64,000 nucleotides of DNA, taken from contig CAWEVM010000003.1 of assembly GCA_963812505.1 (NCBI GenBank), positions 186,001-250,000 on the forward strand. The letters run 5' to 3'. Source of the DNA: JAMXLO01 sp963812505. GTDB lineage: Bacteria > Pseudomonadota > Alphaproteobacteria > Acetobacterales > Acetobacteraceae. This document shows positions 1-9,315 of this stretch, piece by piece; the stretch's first letter is position 1; each line of letters starts with the position of its first letter. The position numbers were made by a program, and so were the translations under genes. The notes under the pieces are model-generated. The model made no database searches. It was not told where the DNA came from and saw nothing but the letters and a program-made list of their open reading frames with translations.

Positions 1-828
1 GTGCGTGCCATCATCCCGATGTTCACCCAAGACAACTGGGAATTCCACGGCCAGTACTACGATTTTCCCGCCCGCAACGTGATCCCCAAGCCGTTGCAGA
101 AGCCGCACCCGCCGCTCTGGGTTGCCTGCTCGAACATCCGCACGATCGGCGACGCGGGACAGTGGGGGATGGGCGCGCTCGGGTTCAGTTTCGTCTCGCC
201 TGAGGCGGCGCGCGCCTGGGTGCATCGCTACTACAACAACCTGCTGCATCGTCCAAACCGGCTTGCTGACTACGCGACCAATCCGAACATCGCGATCGTC
301 AACGGCTTCATGTGCGCGCCGACAGACGAGGAGGCGATCGAGGCGGCATCAGGCTGGACGTTCTTCATCTTCGCGCTGGGGTATTACGGAAGGAAGGGGA
401 TCGATGCGCCCGGTACCGGCGATCTCTGGCGCGAGTACCAGGACTGGCGGCAGACCGACAAGGCAAAGCAGGCGTTGCGCAACGGCTTGATCGGTTCGCC
501 GGAAACAATCCGCCGCCGGCTGCGTCAGTTCGAGGAGGCGCATGTCGATCAGGTGATCCTGCTCAATCAGGCGGGTCGCACCAGCCACCAGGCGATCTGC
601 GACAGCCTGGAACTGTTTGCCCGCGAGGTGATGCCCGAGTTCCACGCCCGCCAGCCGGCGCAGGATGACTGGAAGGCAGATGTTCTCGCTGGCCGGCTCG
701 CGTTGGCGGAACTGGAGACAGATACCTACGACCTCTACGCGCATCAGAACGAGGACATCGTCCGCCTCACACCGGAGCAGCTCAAGCAGCGCATGGCGGA
801 GAAGGAGAGGGCGGCGCAGGGCGCCTAA
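1..828 (+). CDS. LLM class flavin-dependent oxidoreductase, 5'-truncated by window edge
   Basis: This is the C-terminal part of a luciferase-like (LLM) monooxygenase, a TIM-barrel family that uses FMNH2 or F420H2 to oxidise small molecules. The frame is open from base 1, so the true start lies outside the window and the GTG at base 1 is probably internal. The motif KPLQKPHPPLWVACS (about residues 30-44) is typical of the region where these proteins line up the substrate pocket, and the later stretch GLIGSPETIRRRLRQFEE is the usual C-terminal F/GTPE-type helix. The tail after about residue 215 is longer than in most relatives and ends in a charged helix. The substrate cannot be told from sequence. 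It is followed within 40 bases by a metallophosphoesterase on the same strand. Family assignment is firm; function is open. Confidence 0.8.
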   Translation: MRAIIPMFTQDNWEFHGQYYDFPARNVIPKPLQKPHPPLWVACSNIRTIGDAGQWGMGALGFSFVSPEAARAWVHRYYNNLLHRPNRLADYATNPNIAIVNGFMCAPTDEEAIEAASGWTFFIFALGYYGRKGIDAPGTGDLWREYQDWRQTDKAKQALRNGLIGSPETIRRRLRQFEEAHVDQVILLNQAGRTSHQAICDSLELFAREVMPEFHARQPAQDDWKADVLAGRLALAELETDTYDLYAHQNEDIVRLTPEQLKQRMAEKERAAQGA

Positions 829-866
829 ACCCGTGCTGTCCCCACTGGGCTGGCTTTGCCATCCTG

Positions 867-2012
867 ATGCTGCCCGCCGGCGCGACCGCGCGAGCGGCCG
901 ATCTGCCCGGCCCATGGGTGGAGATGGGAAGCGACGGCGGACCCGACGTGCGCTCGGTCGTCGCGCGGGGCATGGCCTGCCCGAAGGTCGTCGCCGACGG
1001 AACCGCGCTGACCAGCGATACGCGCGGGAAGGTTGATGGCGATTACCCGGTGCTGACCTGCGCCCATGCCGCGCCAGCGTCGCGTGCAATCACGGTGGAC
1101 GGCTTGGCGGCTCCCGCTCTGCCGAGCGATATCAAGCGGATCGTGGTGATCGGGGATACCGGCTGCCGCTTGGAAGGCAGCTTCACCCAGGACTGCAACG
1201 ACCCGGCGAAGTGGCCGTTCGCGACCGTGGCCCGGCTGGCGGCGGCGCGCCGCTCGGACCTGGTAATCCATGTCGGCGACTATTATTACCGCGAAACCGC
1301 CTGCCCCGACAACAAGTCCCGCTGTGCCGGCAGCCCCTTTGGCGGCAACTGGGCGGTCTGGCAGATGGACTTCTTCGACCCTGCCGCGCCGCTGCTCGCC
1401 TCGGCGCCCTGGGTCATGGTGCGCGGCGACCATGAATTATGCAGCCGTGGCGGCCATGGCTGGTTCCGTCTGCTCGATCCGCATCCGACCCTCGACAAAT
1501 GCACGGATACGACGCTGCCGTACGCCTTGCGCATCGGTTCGCTGAGCCTTGTGCTGTTCGATGGCTCCGATGCCGATGATCGGAACGCCGATCCGGCAAA
1601 GGTGGCGGTGTATCGCGATCAGTTGAAGTCGGTGCTCGCCGACGTTCCAGCGCATTCCTGGCTGCTCACTCACCGGCCAGTCTGGGCGCTGGTGCAGGGA
1701 CACGCGGCCAAGCCTGGCAGAACACTGAACGCGACCGAGCAGGCGGCCATTCGCGACCTCGTGCCGGCGAGGTTGGACATGGTGCTCGGGGGCGGCGACG
1801 TTCATGACGCCATTGCGCAGCCGGTCAATCCCGGCATCGCCATCGACGGAGTGAAGATCCGCCGCGCCTTCGCGACGCCCGACTGCGGCTACGTGGGGCT
1901 GCATCGCGTGAGCCAGGGCTGGACCGGCACGGTCTGCTCGCTGACCGATGAGGTGCTGGCGCGCTGCCGGCTGCATGGCCGTCAGCTCGCCTGTCGCTCC
2001 ACCGCACGCTGA
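867..2012 (+). CDS. secreted metallophosphoesterase family protein
   Basis: Calcineurin-like phosphoesterase. The metal-binding motifs appear in order: GDTGC (residues 96-100), GDYYY (137-141), RGDHE (186-190, the GNHE position), THRPVW (268-273) and GGGDVHD (308-314, where GHxH is usual). Several cysteines and the start of the protein suggest export: the first residues run into an Ala-X-Ala site just before ADLPG. The start is a problem. The ATG at 867 gives only a stub of signal peptide. The in-frame codons upstream (about 843-866) continue a hydrophobic stretch but offer no ATG, GTG or TTG, while a GTG at 833 opens a similar hydrophobic stretch in another frame. A one-base indel near 857 would join the two. 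The stop overlaps the rsmB ATG by one base. The substrate is unknown. Confidence 0.75.
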   Translation: MLPAGATARAADLPGPWVEMGSDGGPDVRSVVARGMACPKVVADGTALTSDTRGKVDGDYPVLTCAHAAPASRAITVDGLAAPALPSDIKRIVVIGDTGCRLEGSFTQDCNDPAKWPFATVARLAAARRSDLVIHVGDYYYRETACPDNKSRCAGSPFGGNWAVWQMDFFDPAAPLLASAPWVMVRGDHELCSRGGHGWFRLLDPHPTLDKCTDTTLPYALRIGSLSLVLFDGSDADDRNADPAKVAVYRDQLKSVLADVPAHSWLLTHRPVWALVQGHAAKPGRTLNATEQAAIRDLVPARLDMVLGGGDVHDAIAQPVNPGIAIDGVKIRRAFATPDCGYVGLHRVSQGWTGTVCSLTDEVLARCRLHGRQLACRSTAR

Positions 2013-3247
2013 TGTCCGATCCCACGCGCGAGGCTGCGTTCGACCTGTTGACCGCGGTCCTGGATCGGCGTCGGCCGCTCGAAGAGGCCTTGGACGCACT
2101 TCCCGCCACCGAGCCGCGCGACCGCGCGGCAGCGCATCGCCTAGCCGCCACGGTGCTGCGGCGGATGGGAACGTTGGATGCCGCGCTGGAGCCCTTTCTC
2201 CGCAAGCAGCCACCTGAACCGGTCCGCCATGTGCTGCGCCTCGGCGCCGCAGGACTGCTGCTGCTGGAGACACCGCGGCATGCGGCGGTGGCGACGGCGG
2301 TTGGCCTGGCGCGCACCCGTGGCCTGGCACCATTCGCAGGGCTGATCAATGCGGTGCTTCGGCGTGTGGCCGACGGCGGCGTTGCGGCGCTCGCGGATCT
2401 CGATGGGCCGCGTCTGGATACACCGGAGTGGCTGTGGACCTCGTGGGGGGACAAGGCGCGCGAGATCGCCCTGGCCCATCAGCACGAGGCGCCGCTCGAT
2501 CTGACCCTCAAGCCCGGAGCCGGAGAACCAGGCGGTGTCCGGCTGCCCACGGGGTCACTGCGGTTTCCGGCCGGCACACGTGTCGCCGAATTGCCGGGCT
2601 TCGAGCGCGGCGATTTCTGGGTGCAGGACGCCGCCGCCGCCTGGCCGGCCAAACTGCTCGCGCCGTTGGCTGGCGAACGCGTGGTCGATCTATGTGCCTC
2701 GCCCGGTGGCAAGACGGCCCAGCTTGTCGCTGCGGGTGCATCGGTGGTCGCGGTCGAGCGTGACCCCGCGCGTCTGGCGCGCCTCCGCGACAACCTGCGG
2801 CATTGGCATCTGCGGGCCGAACTCGTGCAGGCGGACGCCTCCGAATGGACTCCTGGCCTGCAATTCGACGCTGTGCTGCTGGACGCGCCGTGCAGCGCCA
2901 CCGGCACGATCCGGCGCCATCCCGACGTGCCGTATGTGAAGCGGCCGCGCGACGTTCGGGCGTTGGCGGAGACGCAGGCCCGGTTGTTGCAGGCCGCCGC
3001 CACTCTACTGCGTGAGGGCGGCCGGCTGATTTACTCGGTGTGCTCGCTGCAGCCCGAGGAGGGCGTGCCCCGTGTCGAGGCTGCGGTTGCGCGGGGCGAT
3101 CTGCGGCGCGACCCGTTCGCGCCAGCGGAACTTGCCGCCTTGCCGGAGGCGCTGACGCCGGACGGCTATCTGCGCACCCTACCCAGCATGTGGCCCGAGC
3201 ATGGCGGCATGGACGGCTTCTTTGCCGCGCGCCTGATCAAGACCTGA
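2012..3247 (+). CDS. rsmB: 16S rRNA m5C methyltransferase, RsmB/Sun family
   Basis: AdoMet-dependent RNA (cytosine-5) methyltransferase expected to modify 16S rRNA at the position of E. coli C967. Residues 1 to about 130 form the NusB-like RNA-binding domain typical of RsmB. The catalytic domain shows motif I DLCASPGGKT (226-235), motif IV DAPCSATG (291-298) with one conserved cysteine, and motif VI YSVCSLQPEEG (341-351) with the nucleophilic cysteine. At 411 residues it is near the usual length. The ATG overlaps the preceding stop (TGATG), so translation is probably coupled to the phosphoesterase. It begins the rsmB-rpe-heparinase-purH gene order seen in many Alphaproteobacteria. Confidence 0.93.
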   Translation: MSDPTREAAFDLLTAVLDRRRPLEEALDALPATEPRDRAAAHRLAATVLRRMGTLDAALEPFLRKQPPEPVRHVLRLGAAGLLLLETPRHAAVATAVGLARTRGLAPFAGLINAVLRRVADGGVAALADLDGPRLDTPEWLWTSWGDKAREIALAHQHEAPLDLTLKPGAGEPGGVRLPTGSLRFPAGTRVAELPGFERGDFWVQDAAAAWPAKLLAPLAGERVVDLCASPGGKTAQLVAAGASVVAVERDPARLARLRDNLRHWHLRAELVQADASEWTPGLQFDAVLLDAPCSATGTIRRHPDVPYVKRPRDVRALAETQARLLQAAATLLREGGRLIYSVCSLQPEEGVPRVEAAVARGDLRRDPFAPAELAALPEALTPDGYLRTLPSMWPEHGGMDGFFAARLIKT

Positions 3248-3292
3248 CCGCGGCGCTTGTATTCCACCAACCTGCCTGTCTACATCGGGGTC

Positions 3293-3973
3293 ATGCCTGC
3301 ATCGCGACCTGCCCGAGTCACCGTCGCGCCAAGCATTCTCGCTGCTGATTTCGCTCGTTTGCGAGACGAAGTGGCAGCGGTCGAGGCGGCGGGGGCCGAT
3401 TGGCTGCATCTCGACGTCATGGACGGTCATTTCGTGCCGAACATCAGCTTCGGTCCACCGATCCTGAGCAGCCTGCGTCCGCTGACCACGCTGCCGTTCG
3501 ACGTGCACCTGATGATTTCGCCCGTCGATCCCTACATTCCGGCGTTCGCCGATGCCGGCGCCGACCATCTGATAGTGCACCCTGAGGCCGGGCCGCATCT
3601 GCATCGGACGCTGCAGCTCATTCGATCGCACGGTAAACGTGCCGGTGTCGTATTGAACCCGGCGACGCAGCCGGAAAGCGTTGCGTGGGTGCTCGATCTC
3701 GTCGACATCATCCTCGTGATGACTGTCAATCCCGGATTCGGTGGGCAGGAATTTCTGCCATCACAGTTGCCAAAGATCACGGCATTGCGCCGAATGATCG
3801 ACGCTTCCGGTCGCTCCATCGCATTGTCGGTCGACGGGGGCGTCTCACCCAAGACGGCGCCGCGTGTTATCGACGCCGGTGCCGACACACTGGTCGCCGG
3901 CACCGCCGTGTTTGGCGCTGCCGACTACGCGGCGGCGATCGCCGCATTGCGCGGTGAGGGTCCGGTAGAATGA
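3293..3973 (+). CDS. rpe: ribulose-phosphate 3-epimerase
   Basis: Interconverts D-ribulose 5-phosphate and D-xylulose 5-phosphate in the pentose phosphate and Calvin pathways. Motifs of this TIM barrel are present: HLDVMDGHFVPN (39-50), VHLM (71-74), VNPGFGGQ (145-152), DGGV (181-184, catalytic Asp181) and the phosphate-binding VAGTAVF (201-207). The ATG at 3293 gives 226 residues, the family norm. A TTG at 3257 would add 12 residues that look non-native, so it was not used. The stop overlaps the next gene's ATG (ATGA). Confidence 0.94.
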   Translation: MPASRPARVTVAPSILAADFARLRDEVAAVEAAGADWLHLDVMDGHFVPNISFGPPILSSLRPLTTLPFDVHLMISPVDPYIPAFADAGADHLIVHPEAGPHLHRTLQLIRSHGKRAGVVLNPATQPESVAWVLDLVDIILVMTVNPGFGGQEFLPSQLPKITALRRMIDASGRSIALSVDGGVSPKTAPRVIDAGADTLVAGTAVFGAADYAAAIAALRGEGPVE

Positions 3974-5571
3974 GCGCGTCTGACCCACGGCGGTGGTTGC
4001 GCGATGCACGCCGCGCGATCGCGCGTCTGCCGAGCATTCGCATGGGCCGCGTGCCGGATGCTCCGGCGCTGCCGGTGCGCGATCCCTGGCCAGGCGATCC
4101 TGGCCGTGGCGCGAGGCTATTGCGCGGCGAGCTCGAATTCGGTGGCGGCGTGCGCTTGTTGCAACCCGGCGTGTGGGGGGAGGCGTCTGATTCCCTCCTG
4201 CTGGATGCTTCGGCGCACAGTTTCACGTGGCTGCGTGATCTCCGGGCTCTCGGAACCGATGCTGCCAGGCTGCGTGCCCGCGCGCTGGTGGCCGACTGGA
4301 TCAATTCGCTGCCAAACCAGGAAGTTGCACATCGTCCGGATGTCGCCGGAGCACGGATTGCTGCCTGGCTGGGGCACTACGATTTCTTCGCGGCCTCAGC
4401 GGACGATGTATTTCGCCAGAGATTGATGGCCCGGCTGGTCTCCGATGCCCGCAGCTTGTCGGCGGCTTTGCCTGCGGAGGAGCTGGACGCAAGGGCGCTG
4501 ACGGCGCTGAAGGGGCTAATCGCCGCAGCCGTCGCACTGCCGGAGCACATGGGTTTCCTGACGCGGGCGCTGCGCTTCTTACCGCAGGAGATCGTCCGGC
4601 AGGTGCTGCCGGATGGCTGCCATGTCGAGCGCAGCCCCGCCGCTCAGCTTGCCGCCTTGCAGGACCTGACCGAGATCCGCGCCCTGCTGCAGGCGGCCCA
4701 GACACAGCCGCCGCCGTCGCTCGCCAGTGCGATCGAGCGGATGGCGCCTGCACTGAGGGTGATGCGCCACGGGGATGGCAGCCTCGCGCTGTTCAACGGC
4801 AGCAAGGAAGAGAGCAGCAGTCTGATCGATATTGCACTGACCCAGGCAGGACGCAGTGGCCGCGGCCCCTACGCGTTGCCGGACGGCGGTTTCCAGCGAC
4901 TCCAGGCAGGCCGCAGCCTGCTGATCGTAGACTGCGGTGCGCCGCCGCCGCCGGGCGTGGACCGCTACGCCCATGCCGGTACCCTGTCGATGGAGCTTTC
5001 GATCGGGCGCGACCGCATGATCGTGAATTGCGGCGCCATGCCCGGGGGCAGTGTGGAGTGGCAGGATGCCACCCGGGCGACAGCCGCCCACTCCACCTTG
5101 GTCATCGCCGATGTCAGTTCGTCCGAATTGAAGCCGGATGGTCTGGGCCGTCGCCCGGTGGTGGTGGAGGCGCAGCGCCAGGAAGCGAATGGCGCCCACT
5201 GGCTTGAGGCCAGCCACGACGGCTGGCGCAAGTTGTTTGGCGCCGTGCATCGTCGCCGCCTCTACGTGGCGGAAAGCGGCGAGGATGTGCGCGGTGAGGA
5301 CGTCGTGGAAGCGCCGACGCCGCAGCCTTTCACGCTGCGCTTTCATCTGCATCCGGACGTGAACGTCAATCTCCAGCAGGATGGCGAGGCGGTGCTGCTG
5401 CGGCTGCGTTCCGGCGGCGGTTGGCGGCTCCGCGCCGATGGCGCCCGAATGAGTCTCGAGGAGAGTATCTACCTTGGCGGCCACGAACCCCGCCGCAGCG
5501 AGCAGGTCGTGCTTACCGGCTATGCCGATGGCCCACAGCAGGTGAAATGGGCGATCAGCAAGGTCGGTTGA
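3970..5571 (+). CDS. heparinase II/III family protein
   Basis: A 533-residue protein with the two-part build of heparinase II/III-like proteins: an alpha-helical N-terminal half and a C-terminal beta-sandwich half from about residue 300. The most recognisable stretch is around residues 330-375, with DRYAHAGTLSMELS followed by the conserved NCGAMPGG and the AAHSTL block. No obvious signal peptide is seen. Family members studied so far are polysaccharide lyases, but the many alphaproteobacterial copies lying between rsmB and purH have no proven substrate. It overlaps rpe by ATGA and the next gene by TTGA, so it is embedded in an operon with a glycosyltransferase. A role in cell-envelope or exopolysaccharide turnover is an inference. 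Confidence 0.85.
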   Translation: MSASDPRRWLRDARRAIARLPSIRMGRVPDAPALPVRDPWPGDPGRGARLLRGELEFGGGVRLLQPGVWGEASDSLLLDASAHSFTWLRDLRALGTDAARLRARALVADWINSLPNQEVAHRPDVAGARIAAWLGHYDFFAASADDVFRQRLMARLVSDARSLSAALPAEELDARALTALKGLIAAAVALPEHMGFLTRALRFLPQEIVRQVLPDGCHVERSPAAQLAALQDLTEIRALLQAAQTQPPPSLASAIERMAPALRVMRHGDGSLALFNGSKEESSSLIDIALTQAGRSGRGPYALPDGGFQRLQAGRSLLIVDCGAPPPPGVDRYAHAGTLSMELSIGRDRMIVNCGAMPGGSVEWQDATRATAAHSTLVIADVSSSELKPDGLGRRPVVVEAQRQEANGAHWLEASHDGWRKLFGAVHRRRLYVAESGEDVRGEDVVEAPTPQPFTLRFHLHPDVNVNLQQDGEAVLLRLRSGGGWRLRADGARMSLEESIYLGGHEPRRSEQVVLTGYADGPQQVKWAISKVG

Positions 5572-6671
5572 AGATCATCGAGGTTACCAACGTCGACTTC
5601 TCGCTGATGCAGTTCTTACTGCCGCTGATGCGTGCGTTGCGGGCTCGCGGACATGAGGTGATCGGCGTTTGTGCCGAAGGTCCGTTTCTGGATGGCCCGC
5701 GCACAGAAGGTTTCCGGATCGAGTCCCTGAAACTCGAGCGCAGCGTCTCGCTGCTGGCGCATTGGCACGCATTCCGCGCGCTGGTGCGGCTGTTTCGTAC
5801 GGAACGGCCGGACCTCGTGCACGCGCATATGCCGATCAGCGGCTTCCTTGCACGGATGGCGGCGTGGTGGGCTGGTGTGCCGCGCATTGCCTACACTGGG
5901 CACGGGTTTTGGTTCAACTTCCCGGGTTCCTGGCCGCGCGCCGCGGTCGGGTTTGCAATGGAGTGGCTGGCGGCACGTGTGACCGACACGTTTCTGACGG
6001 TCAGTGAGGCGGAAGCGCGTGACGCCAAAAGGCTGCACATTCATCGCGACGCCATGGCGATCGGCAATGGTCGAGACCCCGCGCGTTTCAAACCCGATCC
6101 CGCCGTCCGCCAGCGGGTCCGTGCGGAGTTCGGCGTGCCGGAAGAAGCGGTCGTGGTGCTCGCGGTGTCACGGCTGGTCTGGCACAAGGGTTATCCCGAA
6201 CTGGCGGCTGCGATGCGGGCGGTGCCGGGCGCCATGTTATGGGTCGCGGGCGAGCGGCTGAGCTCCGATCGCGGTCCCGACATGGCCGCGCTGCTGCGGA
6301 ATGCCGGCCTTGGCGAGCGGCTCCGCCTGCTGGGTTATCGGGACGACGTGCCTGATCTGATGGCGGCGGCGGATATCTTCGTGCTGCCCAGCCAATTCGA
6401 GGGACTGCCAATGTCGGTGATCGAGGCGATGCTCACCAGTCGTCCGGTTGTCGCCACGAACGTGCGCGGCCCGGCGGAACAGGTGGTGTCGGAGGTGACT
6501 GGCCTGCTCGTACTGCCGGGCGACGCATCGGCGCTTGCGGCGGCGTTGGCTCGCGTGGTGGGCGACAAGGCACTTTGCGCCAGGATGGGCGCCGCGGGCC
6601 GCGAGCGTGCGGTGGAAAAGTACGACGAAGCGAAGGTGCTTGCACGAACGCTGGACCTGCTTGGGTTGTAG
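5568..6671 (+). CDS. glycosyltransferase family 4 protein, TTG start
   Basis: GT-B fold glycosyltransferase of about 367 residues. The N terminus KIIEVTNVDFSLMQFLLP followed by RALRARGHEVIGVC is a classic GT4 acceptor-domain start, and the C-terminal half has EGLPMSVIEAML and PVVATNVRGPAEQVV, the nucleotide-sugar-binding Glycos_transf_1 signature. The frame stays open further upstream, but homology begins exactly at the TTG at 5568, which overlaps the previous stop as TTGA. I therefore take TTG as the start with translational coupling. The acceptor is unknown; a lipid-linked or envelope glycan is likely from context. It ends 16 bases before purH. Confidence 0.88.
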   Translation: MKIIEVTNVDFSLMQFLLPLMRALRARGHEVIGVCAEGPFLDGPRTEGFRIESLKLERSVSLLAHWHAFRALVRLFRTERPDLVHAHMPISGFLARMAAWWAGVPRIAYTGHGFWFNFPGSWPRAAVGFAMEWLAARVTDTFLTVSEAEARDAKRLHIHRDAMAIGNGRDPARFKPDPAVRQRVRAEFGVPEEAVVVLAVSRLVWHKGYPELAAAMRAVPGAMLWVAGERLSSDRGPDMAALLRNAGLGERLRLLGYRDDVPDLMAAADIFVLPSQFEGLPMSVIEAMLTSRPVVATNVRGPAEQVVSEVTGLLVLPGDASALAAALARVVGDKALCARMGAAGRERAVEKYDEAKVLARTLDLLGL

Positions 6672-6687
6672 GTCTAATCCCCCGCGC

Positions 6688-8262
6688 ATGACCGACATCG
6701 TCCCCATCCGCCGTGCGCTGATCTCGGTTTCCGACAAGGCCGGTCTGGTGCCGTTCGCTCAGGCGCTCGCGGAAAACGGCGTGGAAATCCTCTCCACCGG
6801 CGGGTCGGCCAATACACTGCGCGAAGCCGGCGTGTGGGTGAAGGAGGTGTCCGAGCATTCCGGCTTTCCAGAAATATTGGATGGGCGGGTGAAGACACTG
6901 GTGCCGCAGATTCATGGTGGCATTCTCGGCCGACGCGATCTGGCCGATCATGTGGCGCAGATGGCGGCGCATGGCATCGCACCGATCGATCTGGTTGTGG
7001 TGAACCTGTATCCGTTCGAGGCGACCGTGGCGCAGGGTGCGTCAGACGATGCGTGCATCGAGAACATCGACATCGGCGGACCGGCACTGATCCGAGCGGC
7101 AGCGAAGAACCACGAATTCGTCACCGTGCTGATTGAACCTGACCAATATACGGCTGTGCTCGATGAGATGGCGGCACATGGTGGCACCACGTTTGCGCTG
7201 CGCCGCCGTCTGGCTGGCGAGGCATATGCTCGAACGGCAACCTATGATGCGGCGATTGCGGGATGGTTCGCCGAAGGGCGCGGCGAGCCGTTTCCGCAGC
7301 GCATGGCGATTCCCGGAACGCTGTGTCAGACGCTGCGCTACGGTGAGAACCCGCATCAGGCAGCCGCCTTCTATGTCAGTGGCGAACGGCATGGTGTTGC
7401 GACAGCGGTGCAGGTGCAGGGCAAGGAACTCTCCTACAACAACCTGAACGACACCGATGCGGCGTTCGAGTGCGTGGCCGAGTTCGATGCGCCGACGGTT
7501 GCGATCATCAAGCACGCCAATCCGTGCGGTGTTGCGGGTGCTCCGACACTGGCCGAGGCGTGGGACAAGGCATTCCTGTGCGATCCGGTCTCGCCATTCG
7601 GTGGCATCGTCGCGGTGAATCGCAGACTCGACGTTACCGCAGCCGAGAAGATCGCGGCGATCCTGACAGAAGTGATCATCGCGCCTGATGCCGATGACGC
7701 CGCCAAGGAGCTGCTCGCCCGCAAACGCAATTTGCGCCTGCTGCTGACTGGCGGTTTGCCTGATCCATCTGTGTCCGGCCTGACGTTCCGCAGTCTCTCT
7801 GGCGGTTTCCTGGTGCAGACGCGGGACAATGGACGCGTTGGGCGTGCGGATCTGCACGTGGTGACGCAGCGTGCGCCCACCGAAACTGAGATAGCTGACC
7901 TGTTGTTCGCGTTCCGGGTCTGCAAGCACGTGAAATCAAACGCCATCGTCTATGCCAAGGACGGCGCGACAGTGGGCATTGGTGCGGGTCAGCCCAGTCG
8001 CGTGGACAGCGCTCGCATTGGCGCATGGAAGAGCGAAGCCGCTGCGAGGGCAGCGGGGCTCGACTTGCCGCTGACGCGGGGCAGCGTGGTGGCCTCGGAT
8101 GCATTCTTCCCATTTGCCGACGGGTTGGAGGAGACTATTGCTGCTGGTGCAACGGCAGTCATCCAGCCTGGCGGTTCGGTGCGCGACAAGGAGGTGATCG
8201 CGGCCGCGGATGCTGCCGGAATCACGATGGTGTTCACCGGGATGCGGCACTTCCGACACTGA
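6688..8262 (+). CDS. purH: bifunctional AICAR transformylase/IMP cyclohydrolase
   Basis: Carries out the last two steps of de novo IMP synthesis: formylation of AICAR by 10-formyl-THF and ring closure to IMP. The 524-residue product has the MGS-like cyclohydrolase domain first (PIRRALISVSDKAGL at the N terminus, then STGGSANTL and the hallmark SGFPEILDGRVKTL), followed by the transformylase domain with KHANPCG near residues 275-281. The start at 6688 fits the family; the open frame extends upstream into the glycosyltransferase but has no homology there. Position at the end of the rsmB-heparinase block matches other alphaproteobacterial genomes. Confidence 0.97.
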   Translation: MTDIVPIRRALISVSDKAGLVPFAQALAENGVEILSTGGSANTLREAGVWVKEVSEHSGFPEILDGRVKTLVPQIHGGILGRRDLADHVAQMAAHGIAPIDLVVVNLYPFEATVAQGASDDACIENIDIGGPALIRAAAKNHEFVTVLIEPDQYTAVLDEMAAHGGTTFALRRRLAGEAYARTATYDAAIAGWFAEGRGEPFPQRMAIPGTLCQTLRYGENPHQAAAFYVSGERHGVATAVQVQGKELSYNNLNDTDAAFECVAEFDAPTVAIIKHANPCGVAGAPTLAEAWDKAFLCDPVSPFGGIVAVNRRLDVTAAEKIAAILTEVIIAPDADDAAKELLARKRNLRLLLTGGLPDPSVSGLTFRSLSGGFLVQTRDNGRVGRADLHVVTQRAPTETEIADLLFAFRVCKHVKSNAIVYAKDGATVGIGAGQPSRVDSARIGAWKSEAAARAAGLDLPLTRGSVVASDAFFPFADGLEETIAAGATAVIQPGGSVRDKEVIAAADAAGITMVFTGMRHFRH

Positions 8263-8280
8263 CCGACGAGCGACGGCCAG

Positions 8281-9246
8281 TTACGTGAAGATCTCGCCCA
8301 GCCGCTTGATGCTGCCGAGAGCCTTTTCGAATTCCAGTCCAGGCCAGTGGCAGCGCATCATGAAGTGGTCGACGCCAAGAGCCTCGCGGTATCGCGCAAT
8401 CTCCTCCTTCACGAACTCCGTATCGCCGATGATGAAGCGGTTGCGTGCAAGTTCCTCAAATGTCGGCTGCTTGCGCGACGAAAGGCCCCAGGAGGCATAC
8501 GCATCGTATTTGTATTGCAGGGCCGCGCGGCACTCTTCGACCGCCGTCTTGTGGTTGGCGCCCACGTAGCATTCACGCACGATCGGGAAGCAGTCAGGCA
8601 CACGACTCCCCAGCGCCTCGCGATACACGCGCATCTGCGCGACCAGTTCGTCCAGCGGTGTGCTGGGAACGATCATCCACGCATCGCCGACCCGCGCCGC
8701 ACGTTGAATGGCCGCATCCGCGCTGCCGGCAATCCAGATCGGCGGCCCACCACTGCGCCCGGGCTTCAGGCCGATCGCATGGTCGTTCACCTCGTAGAAG
8801 CGCCCTTTGTGGGTCACCTTCTCGCCGGTCCACAGCCGGCGGATCAGCGCGATGCTTTCCTCCAGCCGCGGCGCGCGTTCCTTCAGCGACATGTTGAACG
8901 CGGTGAACTCGCCTTCGCGGTAGCCGAGCCCGACACCAAGGACGTAGTTGCCACCGGTCAGCACATCGAGGGTTGCCGATTCCTCTGCGACATGCACCGG
9001 GTTGAGCAGTGGCAGGATCAGGATGTTCGGGCCGATCTGCATGCCCTCGGCGTGCTGCGCCAAATACGCCATCATCGGCACAATCTGCAGCATTTGCAGC
9101 GGTCCGGTCAGGTAGTGGTGCGGGAACCACAGTGAGGCGAAGCCGGCATCGCGCGCGGCGCGTGTCTGCGCGACAAGGTCAGGCACTTGTGCCGCCACAT
9201 TCTGGCCAGGCTGGAATTGCGTATTGAGGAACAGTCCGACTTTCAC
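8281..9246 (-). CDS. LLM class flavin-dependent oxidoreductase
   Basis: Luciferase-like monooxygenase of 321 residues. It opens with KVGLFLNTQFQPG, contains FASLWFPHHYLTG and the conserved block GGNYVLGVGLGYREGEF, and later GRSGGPPIWIAGSAD. The GTG at 9246 is preceded by GGAGG with a 6-base spacer, which settles the start; the open frame extends far upstream but that part is only the antisense of other genes. It converges on purH 18 bases away. The substrate is unknown. It is one of five LLM proteins in the window and is only about 30% like the others by eye. Confidence 0.88.
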   Translation of the reverse strand: MKVGLFLNTQFQPGQNVAAQVPDLVAQTRAARDAGFASLWFPHHYLTGPLQMLQIVPMMAYLAQHAEGMQIGPNILILPLLNPVHVAEESATLDVLTGGNYVLGVGLGYREGEFTAFNMSLKERAPRLEESIALIRRLWTGEKVTHKGRFYEVNDHAIGLKPGRSGGPPIWIAGSADAAIQRAARVGDAWMIVPSTPLDELVAQMRVYREALGSRVPDCFPIVRECYVGANHKTAVEECRAALQYKYDAYASWGLSSRKQPTFEELARNRFIIGDTEFVKEEIARYREALGVDHFMMRCHWPGLEFEKALGSIKRLGEIFT

Positions 9247-9315
9247 AAGCTGCCTCCCTGTGTTCCGACCGCCGTACCTTGAACCAGCGACGCGGGCGCG
9301 CCAACTATCGCGGCC

